From: Abscondita cerata
Taxonomy: Eukaryota; Arthropoda; Insecta; Coleoptera; Lampyridae
Direction: 5' to 3'
NCBI GenBank assembly: GCA_030710515.1
Contig: JALBCR010004079.1
Location: forward strand, 1-64,000
DNA: 64,000 bases
The position numbers were made by a program, and so were the translations under genes. Shown here piece after piece: positions 11,070 to 22,200 of the stretch. The notes below the pieces were generated by a model. It was not told where the DNA came from and did not search any database. It saw only the letters and a list, made by a program, of their open reading frames with translations. The first letter of the stretch is position 1. Each line of letters begins with the position of its first letter.

Positions 11070-12900
11070 TTAATTATCAAGAGCAACTTTGCGCGCCTTT
11101 TTTCTAGAAAATTGCCTTATTAACTCTTACATATCTAGGGTATTTAATAAATCTGAGTCAATAGAAACAATAGCCAAATTTTGAAGACGTTCTTGAGACA
11201 TTGATGATCTTAGATAGTTTTTAATGAGTTTCAGTTTTGAAAAAGATCTTTCGGCAGTAGCTACAGAAACAGGCATAGTTAACAAAATGCGCAGTGCTAT
11301 AGTAGTGTTTGGAAATGCTTGATTTAAATTATTTTTACTGATATAATTTAATGTCTGATTTGGAGATGGCGTAATCTCCGGGCAAAAATTTTTTAAATAC
11401 TCTAACTCTTGTAATAATTCAAGACCATTTATATCGCGTTCATTTCTTTCTTTGTCTGTTAAAGTATTTTCTAATTCGGTGCATAAATTTAACTGCTCAC
11501 TTTGTTTGTATTGAGAAAATTTTGAAATGTCGTACAAAAAATGAAAATTATTTGAATAATTTGATAATAATTGAAATCTTTCTTGAATGGATTGTATGGT
11601 TACATCTAATACATTATTAAAGCAGTTAACTTTAAATTTTAGTTCTTCGCTCGCAATTGTTTCGTCGTCATGTTATAACTGAACTGCTTTTTATTTTTCT
11701 TGCTCTTAAAGAACCACTATTTTCAAATTTTGCTTCAACATCTAATAAAGAAGCGATTTCCTTAGCATCAACAAGTAAATCAGAGAAACCTTTATCTGAT
11801 CTATAGTTTTAAAAAATCATTTAGTATTTTCAAACTCGTGCATGCTTCAGAAATATTGAAATTTTTGCATTGTAACATTTTGTTTGTAATATTTACTTTA
11901 CTTAAAATATTGTACCACAAAACTAATGTGCAAATAAACCCAAATTGTTTTAATTTTTTTACCTAAACCAGTGGATACGTTTTTTGCACTGTTATCGAAT
12001 AAATTATTACACCCGCTAGCTATTTCAAACAGAGCATCATATATTTCTCCAAGTTGATATCGTAAAGGTGTTATAGCGTCAATTCTACTAGACCATCTAG
12101 TATCTGATAGAAGTTTCACGGTTAAATTCGATATGTGTTTTTAGAACTGACCATCGATTAATTGAGGCAGAGAAAAATTATAAATTTCTTGGACTGTTGA
12201 AAAAAATTTATACACAATATATTACATTTTACAGCATCGTTCACAACTATAATTTAAACTATGGTTACAAAAGGGACAAAAATGCTTGAATTTATATTAA
12301 GAGTCTTTTTTGCAAACCATTATGTTTTCCTCGCATGTTTGCCCCATTGTCGTAACCTTGTCCGCGTAAGTCGTTAATACTTAAACCATTTTGTTCTAGT
12401 GTTGTTAATAAAAAAGTTGTTAACCCTTCTCCTGTTGTATCTGTTATTGGACAGAAAGTTAAAAATGTTCCTGAACACAAAATTCATTTTGAGTTGTATT
12501 TAAATTCACAAATCGAATGCAAACCGAAATTTGCTCTTGGTGACTACTATCGGGGGTGCAATCTAATATAATAGAAAAATATTTTGATTGCCTAACATTA
12601 TTTAAAATATGCGTTTTAAGATTATTTCCTATTAAATTGATTATTTCATTTTGGATTTTATCTCCGAGGTAATGGGGCATTTTTAAGTTGTCGTGCATTT
12701 GCACCCTTTAGTATGCTCAGCCATCACGGGATCAAATTTAGCTATCATTTCTATGCATTTTAGAAAATTTCCGTTACTTTTTTCGAATAATTTATTATTA
12801 CTACCGCGGAATGCTAAGTTTTGTTGAGACAAAAATTGATAGTGTAAAAATCCTTTCAATAACCGCGTTCCAATATTTAGCTTCCAAATTCAATACATTT
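11070..12900 (-). pseudogene. hAT-2 transposase remnant
   Basis: On -, starting near 12900: DUF4371 blocks (LAFRGSN, NGNFLKCIEMIAKFDPVM near 12715-12815), LDCTPDSSHQEQIS (12540-12560), then after a frameshift GYDNGANMRGKHNG (about 12320-12365), LLSDTRWSSR (12085-12115), and the C-terminal dimerisation motif LRILLTMPVSVATAERSFSK (about 11240-11300). The last residues run past a stop at 11127 to another near 11072. The zinc-finger N-terminus is absent. The copy is related to but distinct from the hAT-1 transposase. Confidence 0.8.
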
Positions 12901-13276
12901 TGAGAAGCAAAAGTATAACATATTTTGGAACTTTAAAGTCGAATAATTGAGATATCAAAATTTGTTTCGGACATTCTTACTCAGCGTATAAAACTACATA
13001 AGAATCATATTACATCTAGTGTAATACAACGCCAACCGCGCGACGGAGGACGAACACGACGGCGCGGCGGCCAGACGTACCGATCTTATAAACCAAACTT
13101 TTGAGTTTGTTTGATTATTGAAGAAAACTAGTTGCAACGTTTTCAATTTCTAATAATATTTTGATTGCAATAGTTAATAAAAGCAGCGTAACCATGGTTT
13201 ATTAACAAAGTGCTTAACCAGAATTTAAAATACCAGCTCACATAAAGATAAAAACGAGGTAACATACATGTTACAC
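12901..13276. other. spacer with a short GC-rich block
   Basis: Contains a roughly 50-bp CpG-rich block (13024-13080), conspicuous against the A+T-rich background. No gene or repeat ends recognised. Confidence 0.35.
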
Positions 13277-13518
13277 AAAATTTGTTGTTTTTTTTTTTTT
13301 TGTTTGTTTTATTTGTAAATTTTTTTTTTTATTATTTTTTATATTTTTTTTGTTGGGTTTTTTAATTTTTTTTGGGTTTAGTAGGTAAAGTTAGGGGTTA
13401 TGGGGGGTTTTGTTGTTTTTTGTTAAAGTTTTGGGTTTTTGGGGGTGTGTTTTTGTGTGGTGTTTTAGGTGTTGTAATTGAGTTTGGAAAAGTGTTTTGG
13501 TTTGTGTTGGTGGGTGAA
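13277..13518. repeat. 242-bp tract with no C on the + strand
   Basis: From 13277 to 13518 the + strand contains G, T and A but not one C. It is mostly T runs with blocks of G3-G6. The apparent ORF on - here is a low-complexity artefact. Confidence 0.9.
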
Positions 13519-13599
13519 CTGAAAGGTTCCCATATCATGTAATGGCTCAGTGAAGAATAAGAGAGCACCCTTAAAACGGAACAATGTAGGAAGTCCGTT

Positions 13600-14480
13600 T
13601 GAAATAGTAGCGATTTATATAGCAGGTCCTCCTTCCTCTCCTTCACATTTTTCTCACTACGTCACCCTTTCTCATATGTTCTAGATTTTCTCATTTTTGG
13701 TTGTCACATGTGAATATCTTGATTCTTCGATAATTAATTTTTCCTACTTAATATTATTTCTCCCATCTTTTATCTTTGACCATCTTTCCCATTCATCCGC
13801 TTCATCCTTCCTAGCTTCTCATTTGCACGCATTCCCTGGCAAATCTGTTTTCTCAATAAAGTATCTTTACATACGATCTTATCTTATCCTTTGATCTAAT
13901 ATTCGAATAATATTGCAATTTCTCTGTTTTTACTCATCTAATTTTACCGTTCTCTTCCCGCCTACACTATTACACTTTTCCAACTTCATTTTCTTCTCCA
14001 CTATATGCCACGATGTCTCCCTATTTAACTCCAATGTCCACTTCCATTACTAATTTTCTTCTCCTTCCACCCGTACATCTCATTCCCCTATACAATAAAA
14101 ATTGTTGAAAATTCAATTTCTCCTTCCACATCTTCTTTAAACACTCTTTCTCGCACCGCCATACTTATTCTAATATTCTATTCTCTTCATCCATCTACAC
14201 TTTCTATATCCTCTTCCCACCATTACCACTTTCTCATTTTCATAATCCCTTAGTAAATATAATAATAAATGATTATTATTATTATTCCTTCTTCTCTTTC
14301 CCATTTACTTCATCTACATTTTTTCTAGTTTTTTTCATATACCGTTAGTATCATATATAAGCCCTCCATTATTTCTTGAATTGTTTCGTTTTCAATTTTC
14401 CTATTTCTTATTAATCATTCCCCTTGGCCTTACTTTTTTTATTTCAGCTACATTTCTAAATAAAATCTTATTTTTCAATT
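13600..14480. repeat. pyrimidine-rich (C/T) low-complexity stretch
   Basis: The + strand is dominated by T and C (runs such as TTCTCCTTCCAC, CTTCTTCTCTTTCCC) for most of 13600-14480. There is no terminal repeat or gene-like ORF. It directly follows the C-free tract. Confidence 0.55.
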
Positions 14481-14559
14481 AGCGTCCTCCTTTCGTTTGT
14501 CATGTCGTCACCTATAAATATCTTAGATGCTATCAATTTGTTTTGATTTGTTACAATGA

Positions 14560-14795
14560 TTAGATAATCTAAGACCTTATTTTGGGAGAAAGTAGTGATA
14601 TATTTCAAGAAAACACCGTGGTCATTCTTTAGGCGACGTTTAGATTGTCTGGTACAATATTTTTCGTGGCATCAAATAATGATAATTGACAAAGATTGTG
14701 CCAGACAATCGAAAAGTCGAGTCGGCTAAATAATTACTACGGTATTTTCTTGAAAGATGCCGCCACTCCCTCCTAAAAGGTCTAGATTATTTAGG
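14560..14795. mobile_element. foldback MITE (about 236 bp)
   Basis: The arms are inverted copies: TTAGATAATCTAAGACCTTA at the left and its relative ending AAGGTCTAGATTATTTAGG at the right. Inside, TTTCAAGAAAACACCGTGGT matches the complement of the right arm, as does GATTGTCTGGTACAAT. Nearly the entire element is palindromic. No coding sequence. Confidence 0.7.
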
Positions 14796-15324
14796 AAAAA
14801 TAATACCAAGTAAAAAATTTTAAAGGAAATCCTCTATCAATTAAAGAAACCGATTCACCTTCTTCTTCTATATTTACCACTTACATTAATACTCTTCCTC
14901 CTATGTGACCCTTCAAAATCTCTTACATTTGTCTTTGTACTTTCCCTTTTCGATGAATCCATATTATCTATTTCCAGGTTACCTTTTTAAGTATCTAATA
15001 TAATACCGTATTTATCTCGGCATTTACTTAATTATTTCATCAATTGCAGTTCCTTGACCTGCTCTTTACGCATGCATAATTATACAAGCTTTCTTCCATT
15101 TATTTTTTTATTTTCTTATTTCTTACCTCTTCTAAAAAAAAACGACTGGTATTCGTGTGATTATATCATAAATAAATGGCAGTATATTTCAATGTATTAA
15201 AAGCACTTTTTTTACATTACAATTTTTAATTTAAAAAAAATAATAAAGTGTTTTTCAAACTACTTGACAGAAATACTGGTATAGTCTAGAACGCAAAGAA
15301 TTAACCAGGTGCTTTTCTTGAATC

Positions 15325-15545
15325 TAGGAAGAAAAAGACGCCGGAATAAAAAGCCACGAAAAAAACCGAAGGAAAAAAAGCCTTAAACAAAAGCAGAGGG
15401 AAAAAAATCGGGGAATCGAAAACCTGGATATAAAAAATCGCGGAAGAAAAGCAGGTGGAAAAATGCTGCCGAAAAAAATGGGATATAAAAGCTGAAGTGT
15501 AAAAAACCGCGAAAAAAAGCCTACAAAAAAGAAAGCAGGTGGACG
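15325..15545 (+). repeat. array of A-tracts spaced by GC-rich triplets
   Basis: Degenerate repeats of the form gccgg-aaaaaaa-gcc spaced roughly 10-17 bp: gccggaataaaaagcc, cgaaaaaaaccgaagg, aaaaaaagcc, tcgcggaagaaaagc. The same type of array occurs at 23135-23305 in this orientation and at 18613-18755 and 23750-23830 inverted. Confidence 0.75.
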
Positions 15546-15599
15546 TGCCTATAAAAATGTAGGTATATCATCGTATGGAACACTATTAGATTCCTTAAA

Positions 15600-15815
15600 A
15601 TTTTCATAATAACAATAGTAACAAAACTAATTTAAAAAATTTTTAAATTAAAAAAAAATTAAAAAAAATTAAAGTAAATAATTTAAGTTAAAAAAAAAAA
15701 AAAAAAAAAAAAAATTATTTTTATTTTTTAAATTTTTTTTTTTAATTTTTAAAAAATTTTAATTATTTATTTTTTTTAAATTTTTTTTATTTTTTTTTAA
15801 GAAAAGAAAAAGGGA
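15600..15815. repeat. A/T-only low-complexity tract
   Basis: Almost pure A and T, with an A run of about 24 followed by T-rich sequence. It could form cruciforms. No gene. Confidence 0.8.
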
Positions 15816-15904
15816 AAAAAAAATTCTTGAGACACTACAAAAAATGTTTTTAAATTTCTGTTCTTCATAAAAGAGAAGTGTATCCAGTACATAATTAATA
15901 ATGT

Positions 15905-16050
15905 AGTTTATGTCTGCATTCGTTGTATACTTATACACACTCTTTTAACTATAATTAAAATAAAATATCCCAATTATATAAAGATAAAGCTACGTACTGT
16001 TACGTTTCCTTTTTTGGTACACTTGTTGGGTGTTGGATTAACAAACGTTA
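15905..16050 (+). repeat. dispersed repeat copy matching 23630-23740
   Basis: The segments CTATAATTAAAATAAAATAT, CCCAATTATA..AAAGATAAA and TTAACAAACG occur in the same order at 23638-23725. Both copies lie a few hundred bp downstream of an A-tract array, so array and segment appear to belong to one repeat family. Confidence 0.65.
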
Positions 16051-18612
16051 TTACTATTGCTATTATTATTAAATATCATTATATCGCAATAAGTAACGGA
16101 ATTTTGATCATTTTATTGACAAGTAATTAACTCTTGCGTCATTTTTAACATGAGTAGACCAAATAACATCAATCTCAACTCTTGACTATCTCTAAATGTA
16201 ATCTTATTAAATTGCATAACGATTATTGTGTACTGTAGCAAATTTCGTCTCGTGCTTGAAAGATAATAACGTACAATAAATTTCGTATTACTAATTATAT
16301 CCAAATTTCTCTGTTCTATAAAGAAATTGTTTTATCATTATCATCAAAAATTTTAGTACAAATCTTACGTCGAAAAACTCGTCTCCGCCACACTTAAATT
16401 TGATATGTTTTCAACATTTCAGAAAATGCCTAATTGAGGCTAACTTTGACCAAATAGCTGGCAAAAACGTGGCTCCATTAAAATAAAAAAAAGGTATATG
16501 AATAAACCAACACTACAGTAAATTTTAGTAGAGAATTTAATATAATTTACAAGTTAATGTTTTTTAAAATAAATTGTAAATAAAGAAACCAAAACTTTAA
16601 AGCTTTTTATTTATTTGCGATTTCAATTCATTCATCCAAAAATTGCTAGTATACAAAGTTCTATGCTAATTTGCCTAGACATTGTTAAATATTGTAATAA
16701 TGTTACAGTTTTTGAGAAATGCGAAAGATAAGAAAAACATTGAAGAAGACTAGCCACTTGCAAAAGACATCAGAAGTATGTCGTCCAAACGTATTGTGAC
16801 ATGATATATTTAGTAGACTGTACCATCTTGGTACATTTGTTATACTGAGTTATCCCATTCCTAAAGGTTCTGAAGTTTTTGGAAATTCTCGGTGTTTGTT
16901 TGAAATTGTACATACAAACCTTTGCAAATTTATAGCAGGCGATTTCTGGTCTTATTTTGGCAATAATGATCGAAGAACCTATCATCTTTTGTAAACTGCC
17001 AAATTTATTTGTCGTATCGAAAGTATTACACCCATGCATGTAAAATTTTGAGTTATGAATTCGTATACCCAACTCTTAAGAGAAGATATAAAAGAGGTGA
17101 AATAAGAAATAATGGCAGACTGAAAATAAAAACCGACGTAACTGAGAATTTTTAATTCAAGAAATAAATAATTTTATCCATACTTTATGTACCGAAATTG
17201 AAAGATATTTCGAAAAAATCGTTTTTTTGGGAAATGTTTTTGATCACTTCATCTTATTGGTATTGATTACGAACAAAAATATTATACATTTTTGGAAGTG
17301 ACTGGTAATATACAATCCAAAAAAGAAAAAAAAATGACGACTTTACAAACCGATGTAATACATTATTAAATACGCGATTAAAAATGGAAAATGACGTGTC
17401 CAAAATTTTTGTAATAAAAATTGTGATGTTAAACCACTCATTCCCTCTAAAATAAATACACCATTCAATAATTTTCGTTTACAAAGTTTAATTGTTTACA
17501 AAGTCTGTTTTGAACATTATTGAATATGCAATTCTTATACTTGTAATGTTGGTTTTAGATATTAGGAAAATATGAGCGAATGGGAAACAACATATGATAA
17601 CAATAAATTCTATTATTTAACATGGCGCCCAAATGTGTTTCTAGAAATGATTTAGTTTAAATGATTAGCTATGAAAACTAAAAAAAAATATATGGTATCT
17701 AAATGCCTTATAAAATGAACGAATGAATTTAGGTTTATTTCTTTATATATACATATGTATGTCAAACAGCGTAAAATTTGTTTTCATTTCGACTTACCGT
17801 AGCGTTGGCGTATTTTATTGAATAAAACCGACCTTCTTCATAATATGTATAAATGTTATCTCGACACCCAATTATCCTTAAAATTTCAGAATACTGGCTT
17901 GTGAAAGCTGAATGTTTGATAACTTATTCCATTAATAATTATTTACGTAACATCTAATATTTAGTTCCAAACCATTTGAAAATTTGTACACATGTTTTAA
18001 CTTCACATCTTATAAATAAGATGGGTAGTTATGTAACTGTTTCTAAACCAACAATGTTAACGCCGTTTTTTTCACTATTTCCGACGAATTAGGGTTGGTA
18101 CATTATAATGAAGCAAAACAAACCTCTGTCTGAAGGCCGTCCGGCCGTCCATCCGTGTAAAAAAAAACGCTAAACCGATTTTTATGAAACTTGGCATACG
18201 TTAGCTTACATAGATTTTTTCATTCGTAAGAATATTTACAAAAACATTCTCTCTTTAAATAAAAGTTTGTAATTTCTACATACACAACTTTAGTTTAAAC
18301 TATTTTTTGATCCGTTAGTTGCCTATAGCTTTTTGTGCAAAATGCAATTTTTTTCTCTTTTTACGCAAAATTTTAAGTTAAAATTTCAGCCTTAAAACCA
18401 GGTACCTGTACGTTTGTTTATCGTTTATTTTTCACTTCTTTTTGTGATTTCCGAGCGATACGCTTTTAAACGTTCACTTTGTATTTTAAGCAAAATGTTT
18501 ATGTGCTGCACATTCTCGATACGGAGTTCTCCGTAAAATGCTTATTAAAAATATATCTTGCATTTAGAATACATATGTAGGCTTTGCAACTTATAAAGTT
18601 AACTGATCCCTT
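16051..18612. other. intergenic A+T-rich DNA upstream of the odorant receptor
   Basis: No gene recognised. Around 18132-18160 there is a CCGTCC/GGCCGTCC/ATCCGTG degenerate repeat, followed by CGCTAAACCGATTTTTATG. I have seen that phrase in dispersed insect repeats, but no element ends could be found. Confidence 0.4.
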
Positions 18613-18755
18613 AATGCGCTTTTTTCCTCCCGCTTTTTTCATCGAATTTTTTCCGTAGGCTTTTTTTCAGCGGTTTATTTCAGCTTTTTTCGGCGTTATT
18701 CCCCGCCTTTCTTTCCACGACGTTTTATTCCGCCTGCCGTTTTTCTTAATAAGGC
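18613..18755 (-). repeat. inverted copy of the A-tract/GC array
   Basis: Reads as T-tracts separated by GC-rich triplets (cgcttttttcctcccgc, ttttttcagcgg, ttttttcggcg), the complement of the arrays at 15325 and 23135. Confidence 0.7.
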
Positions 18756-19228
18756 ACGGGATTGGTCAATATCACTATAAATTAAAGCTATGTTGTTGAA
18801 CAAAAGTATGCCTGATACAAAAATTTCTAATTTCGTCAAAAATTAGGATTAGTAAGAAAACTTCCTGATTGTTCATTTTGTACCCAATAGAATACTATTT
18901 TCTATTAAATTATTATTTATTCAAAAAATCGAAGATGTGAAATCAAACATTTCAACCTTACAATTTTTACGGAGTTCTTAAACCAGTAATAATTTTTTAA
19001 TTTCATATTTGACATTTTCTACGTTAAAACTAATTGCATATTTAAAATAATTCTCAAATTGTCCCTTAATTGAAGAGTTTGAAGAATAGAAGTCCTTCAT
19101 TAATAACGTATCATTATTTTCTTTTAATATTAATATCACCAAACAACAAAGGATAGGAAAATAAAATCAGAATGGCATATTGGTATCATTTTAGAAATTA
19201 CAAAGCCTTCAACTGAGATACACATAAA

Positions 19229-22200
19229 ATGAAACTCCTTGTAATACACATAAAGTTTATGTCAGCAATTGGGTTGTGGTCAAAACGGCGCAATGTTTGT
19301 GGAAAAATTTACGTAATTATGGTTCTTTTATTACAATTTGTTCACATAATCAGCGTATTTACAAATTTGATACAGTGCAACGGAAATTTAAATTGCTCTT
19401 TCGAAAACTTAACTTACTCCGTCATTACACTTAGCAGTATGTTTACTATGTTTGTATTTTTGAAACATGAAGATTTATATTACAATGCTTGGGATACGCT
19501 CAACAGTATGATGGAAACATTTCAAACACATAAATACACTATAAGGGCAGAAATTATAACAAGACGCATTACGGTACTATGTTTTGGATACTCCAGTTTA
19601 GGTTTGCTTCATCATAACTTAGTACCAATAGTTGACTACCACAACTGCCTTGAACGAAATATTTCGGATAGTGCACTAACATGTGGATTACCCACCAGTG
19701 GTGCATTTCCCTTCGATACGAGCCAGAATCCTGGATACGCACTGGCATATATTTTTCAAGTAGTTAGCGCAGTTACGTGCACACAAGCCATTGTGCAGCC
19801 TTCTATGATAAGCGCCAGTATTATCTACCACACCATTGGACAGTTATATATGATTCAAGATAATTTGACAGAGTTGATAGATGATAATGAAAACAAACAT
19901 AACAATCTGAAGAAAATCATAAAACATCACTCTGCAGTGATAGAGTAAGCTTTATTCAGTAATGTTAAAAACGAAAACAATCCGAACTTCGTAGGTTTGG
20001 TAAAATGATATCAGTAGCTTTCAATCGAATGTTGTTGATGTATGCCGTAATATTAGCCATAATTTTCAGCGTATCTGGATTTCAAATAATCAACATTATT
20101 CTCGGAGAAATAGATTTGTGGCTAATGCAACGGTACATGATAATTTTTATTGGATATGGGGTACTGTGTTGGTGTTTTTCTTTGTTGGGACAAAAATTGA
20201 TTGATGAGGTACGTATCTATTTTGAAGACTTATTCTAAAAAACACATACAGCCTTTGATATTGTCATTAAAAAGTAGACTACTTGCAAACTTTGACATTT
20301 TAAATGAAAACATATATTTTTTATTCTGAATCTACGTGAAAAGCTATGGTATAGACGTCTTACTCAAAAAGTGTAGTTTTTGACATATCGATTTTAAATA
20401 CTTTCGTGGCTGAATATCATCTATAATCGAAAATGATGAATAACTTGATAAAGTGAAATAGAACACCCTGTGTATTTCTCCCCAGATCGATGTAGAATTA
20501 AATTCTCTACAACTATGATGTTGATGTCTGTCTACTAAAACTCAACCGTTAGTCGTGAAACTTGTTTTTTAAAATGAAAAATACAAGTTTCATCAAAACT
20601 TTTTTATTGACAACTCGAAATTATGAAATAGACCATCAAAATTAGAACAAAATCGCTTGACAAATTATTTTAAATAGCCTAAAGGAATATCTGAATAAAC
20701 TGGAAATGTCAAATACCAGTATAATTCCTAATAAACGTATCATCATTCAAAATCTGCTTTTGTCAAATATTGATATGGTGTTGTTCGCGATAAGGATGGA
20801 ATTTGTTTTTCGTAACAATTTATTTACAAAGGTCTTCAAAGTTCCAACGTTATCAGTTTTCAGGTGAGTATTCCTCTAAAATTATAAGTTTTGTATAAAG
20901 TTTGCTCTTCTCGAGTGGAGGTGAATGAAACAACAAATTCAATATGTTGTCAACGCCGACATTTCGCCCCCTATGCGTAGGGTTTTATAAAGGCTCATAA
21001 CAAATAAGAGTTGGTAGTCTTAAATTACCATCAATTGATGGAAACTCACATATAAATTAAAAATAACAATAAAACAGTCATATATACAGGGTAGCTTTTA
21101 TGTATGGTTAAAAATTAATATTTGAAATTAAAAGACACACTGAAGCTATTCACCCAACTTTGATACAAACAACGAATTATCAGTTTTTACTCCAAATATA
21201 CGATTCTTAACTGCTATAACGATAACGATGTCAAATTGCATATCCTCTTCAGTACAAACATGTTTCCTAGTATTTTTATCATTAGTTGCCAATTCCAAGT
21301 GTTTTTCGAATCGCAGCTCGGGAATATTGTTATAGTTCCGGATTATCTGCTTTATAATTATGAGTTACCAATAAACAACTTCCATTCGATTTTCCCGTGG
21401 AATAAACCATATAAACTAATCCTGCTGTCGAAAACTGACTTATTATTATTAACAATATAAAAATGCAATAAAATTGTGATAGATTGGACAACCGTAGCAA
21501 CAATAACTTTTGACGTTCGCATTTCATCGTCTACTTAATTTTTCCATAATAATTTTTGATAAAAACTAGTTTCACGGGTAATTTTTGGTACGACAAACAT
21601 GTACAGAGAATTTAATTCTACGTCGATCTGGCAAAAAATATACAGGGTGTTCCAATAGATTTTATTAAATCATTCATCATTTTGATAACAAAGTTTGACA
21701 TTTTTTTCATACCCTGTATAACCGATATTAACTTCTAATCATGGACAGTTAAAGTCGTTACCGCCCTAAATGTAAATAAATTTGAATTTAATATTTCAAA
21801 TAATAACCTAAAAAACGTGAAATATCTGAAGGCCGATATTGACCAAATCAAATATTAGTGAATTTTGATTTTTTGCATTAAGCTTAGTTAGTAAGTAAAA
21901 TGATGTGTCTTACGAGCATTTTTCTAGTAACATTGAACGTGTGAATATATAAACTAAGAAAAAGCCAAGGCACAATTTATCGACACACTGTTGTTCAAGC
22001 ATTAAAAGCTATCGCTTAGATAGCGCTATGCACTTTAACCACACATGTCGTTACAGTTAACTGTTGATTTTCTTAGTTATTAAGTTTAAATGTCAGTTTT
22101 AATTTATTGCGTTAATTTCTCTTTAAAGTTAGTGATAACAAAATTACCTACCAGTGAGTTCTAGTTAGAAATTTAGTGACCACGGAATTAAAATCTCATT

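Larger units (their letters stand above)
5950..12900 (-). mobile_element. older hAT element (hAT-2), interrupted by hAT-1
   Basis: The outer layer of a nest. A hAT-like terminus begins near 5950 (CAAGGCGCGCTCAAGCCC..., then GCGCCCTGCCCC). Its transposase remnant lies on - beyond the inserted hAT-1, from about 12900 down to 11070. Removing hAT-1 (6074-10890) joins 6073 to 10899 as plausible continuous sequence. The right end of hAT-2 was not found, and the N-terminal zinc-finger part of the transposase is missing, so it is truncated near 12900. That 5950 is the left end of this same element is inference. Confidence 0.45.

Noticed and set aside
13398..13646. 82-codon ORF on the minus strand rich in Asn, Thr and Pro
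   Set aside because: It is a product of the C-free low-complexity tract, not a gene.
16770..17072. 100-codon ORF on minus upstream of the odorant receptor, considered as another receptor
   Set aside because: No helices or receptor motifs, and no splice-consistent neighbours.
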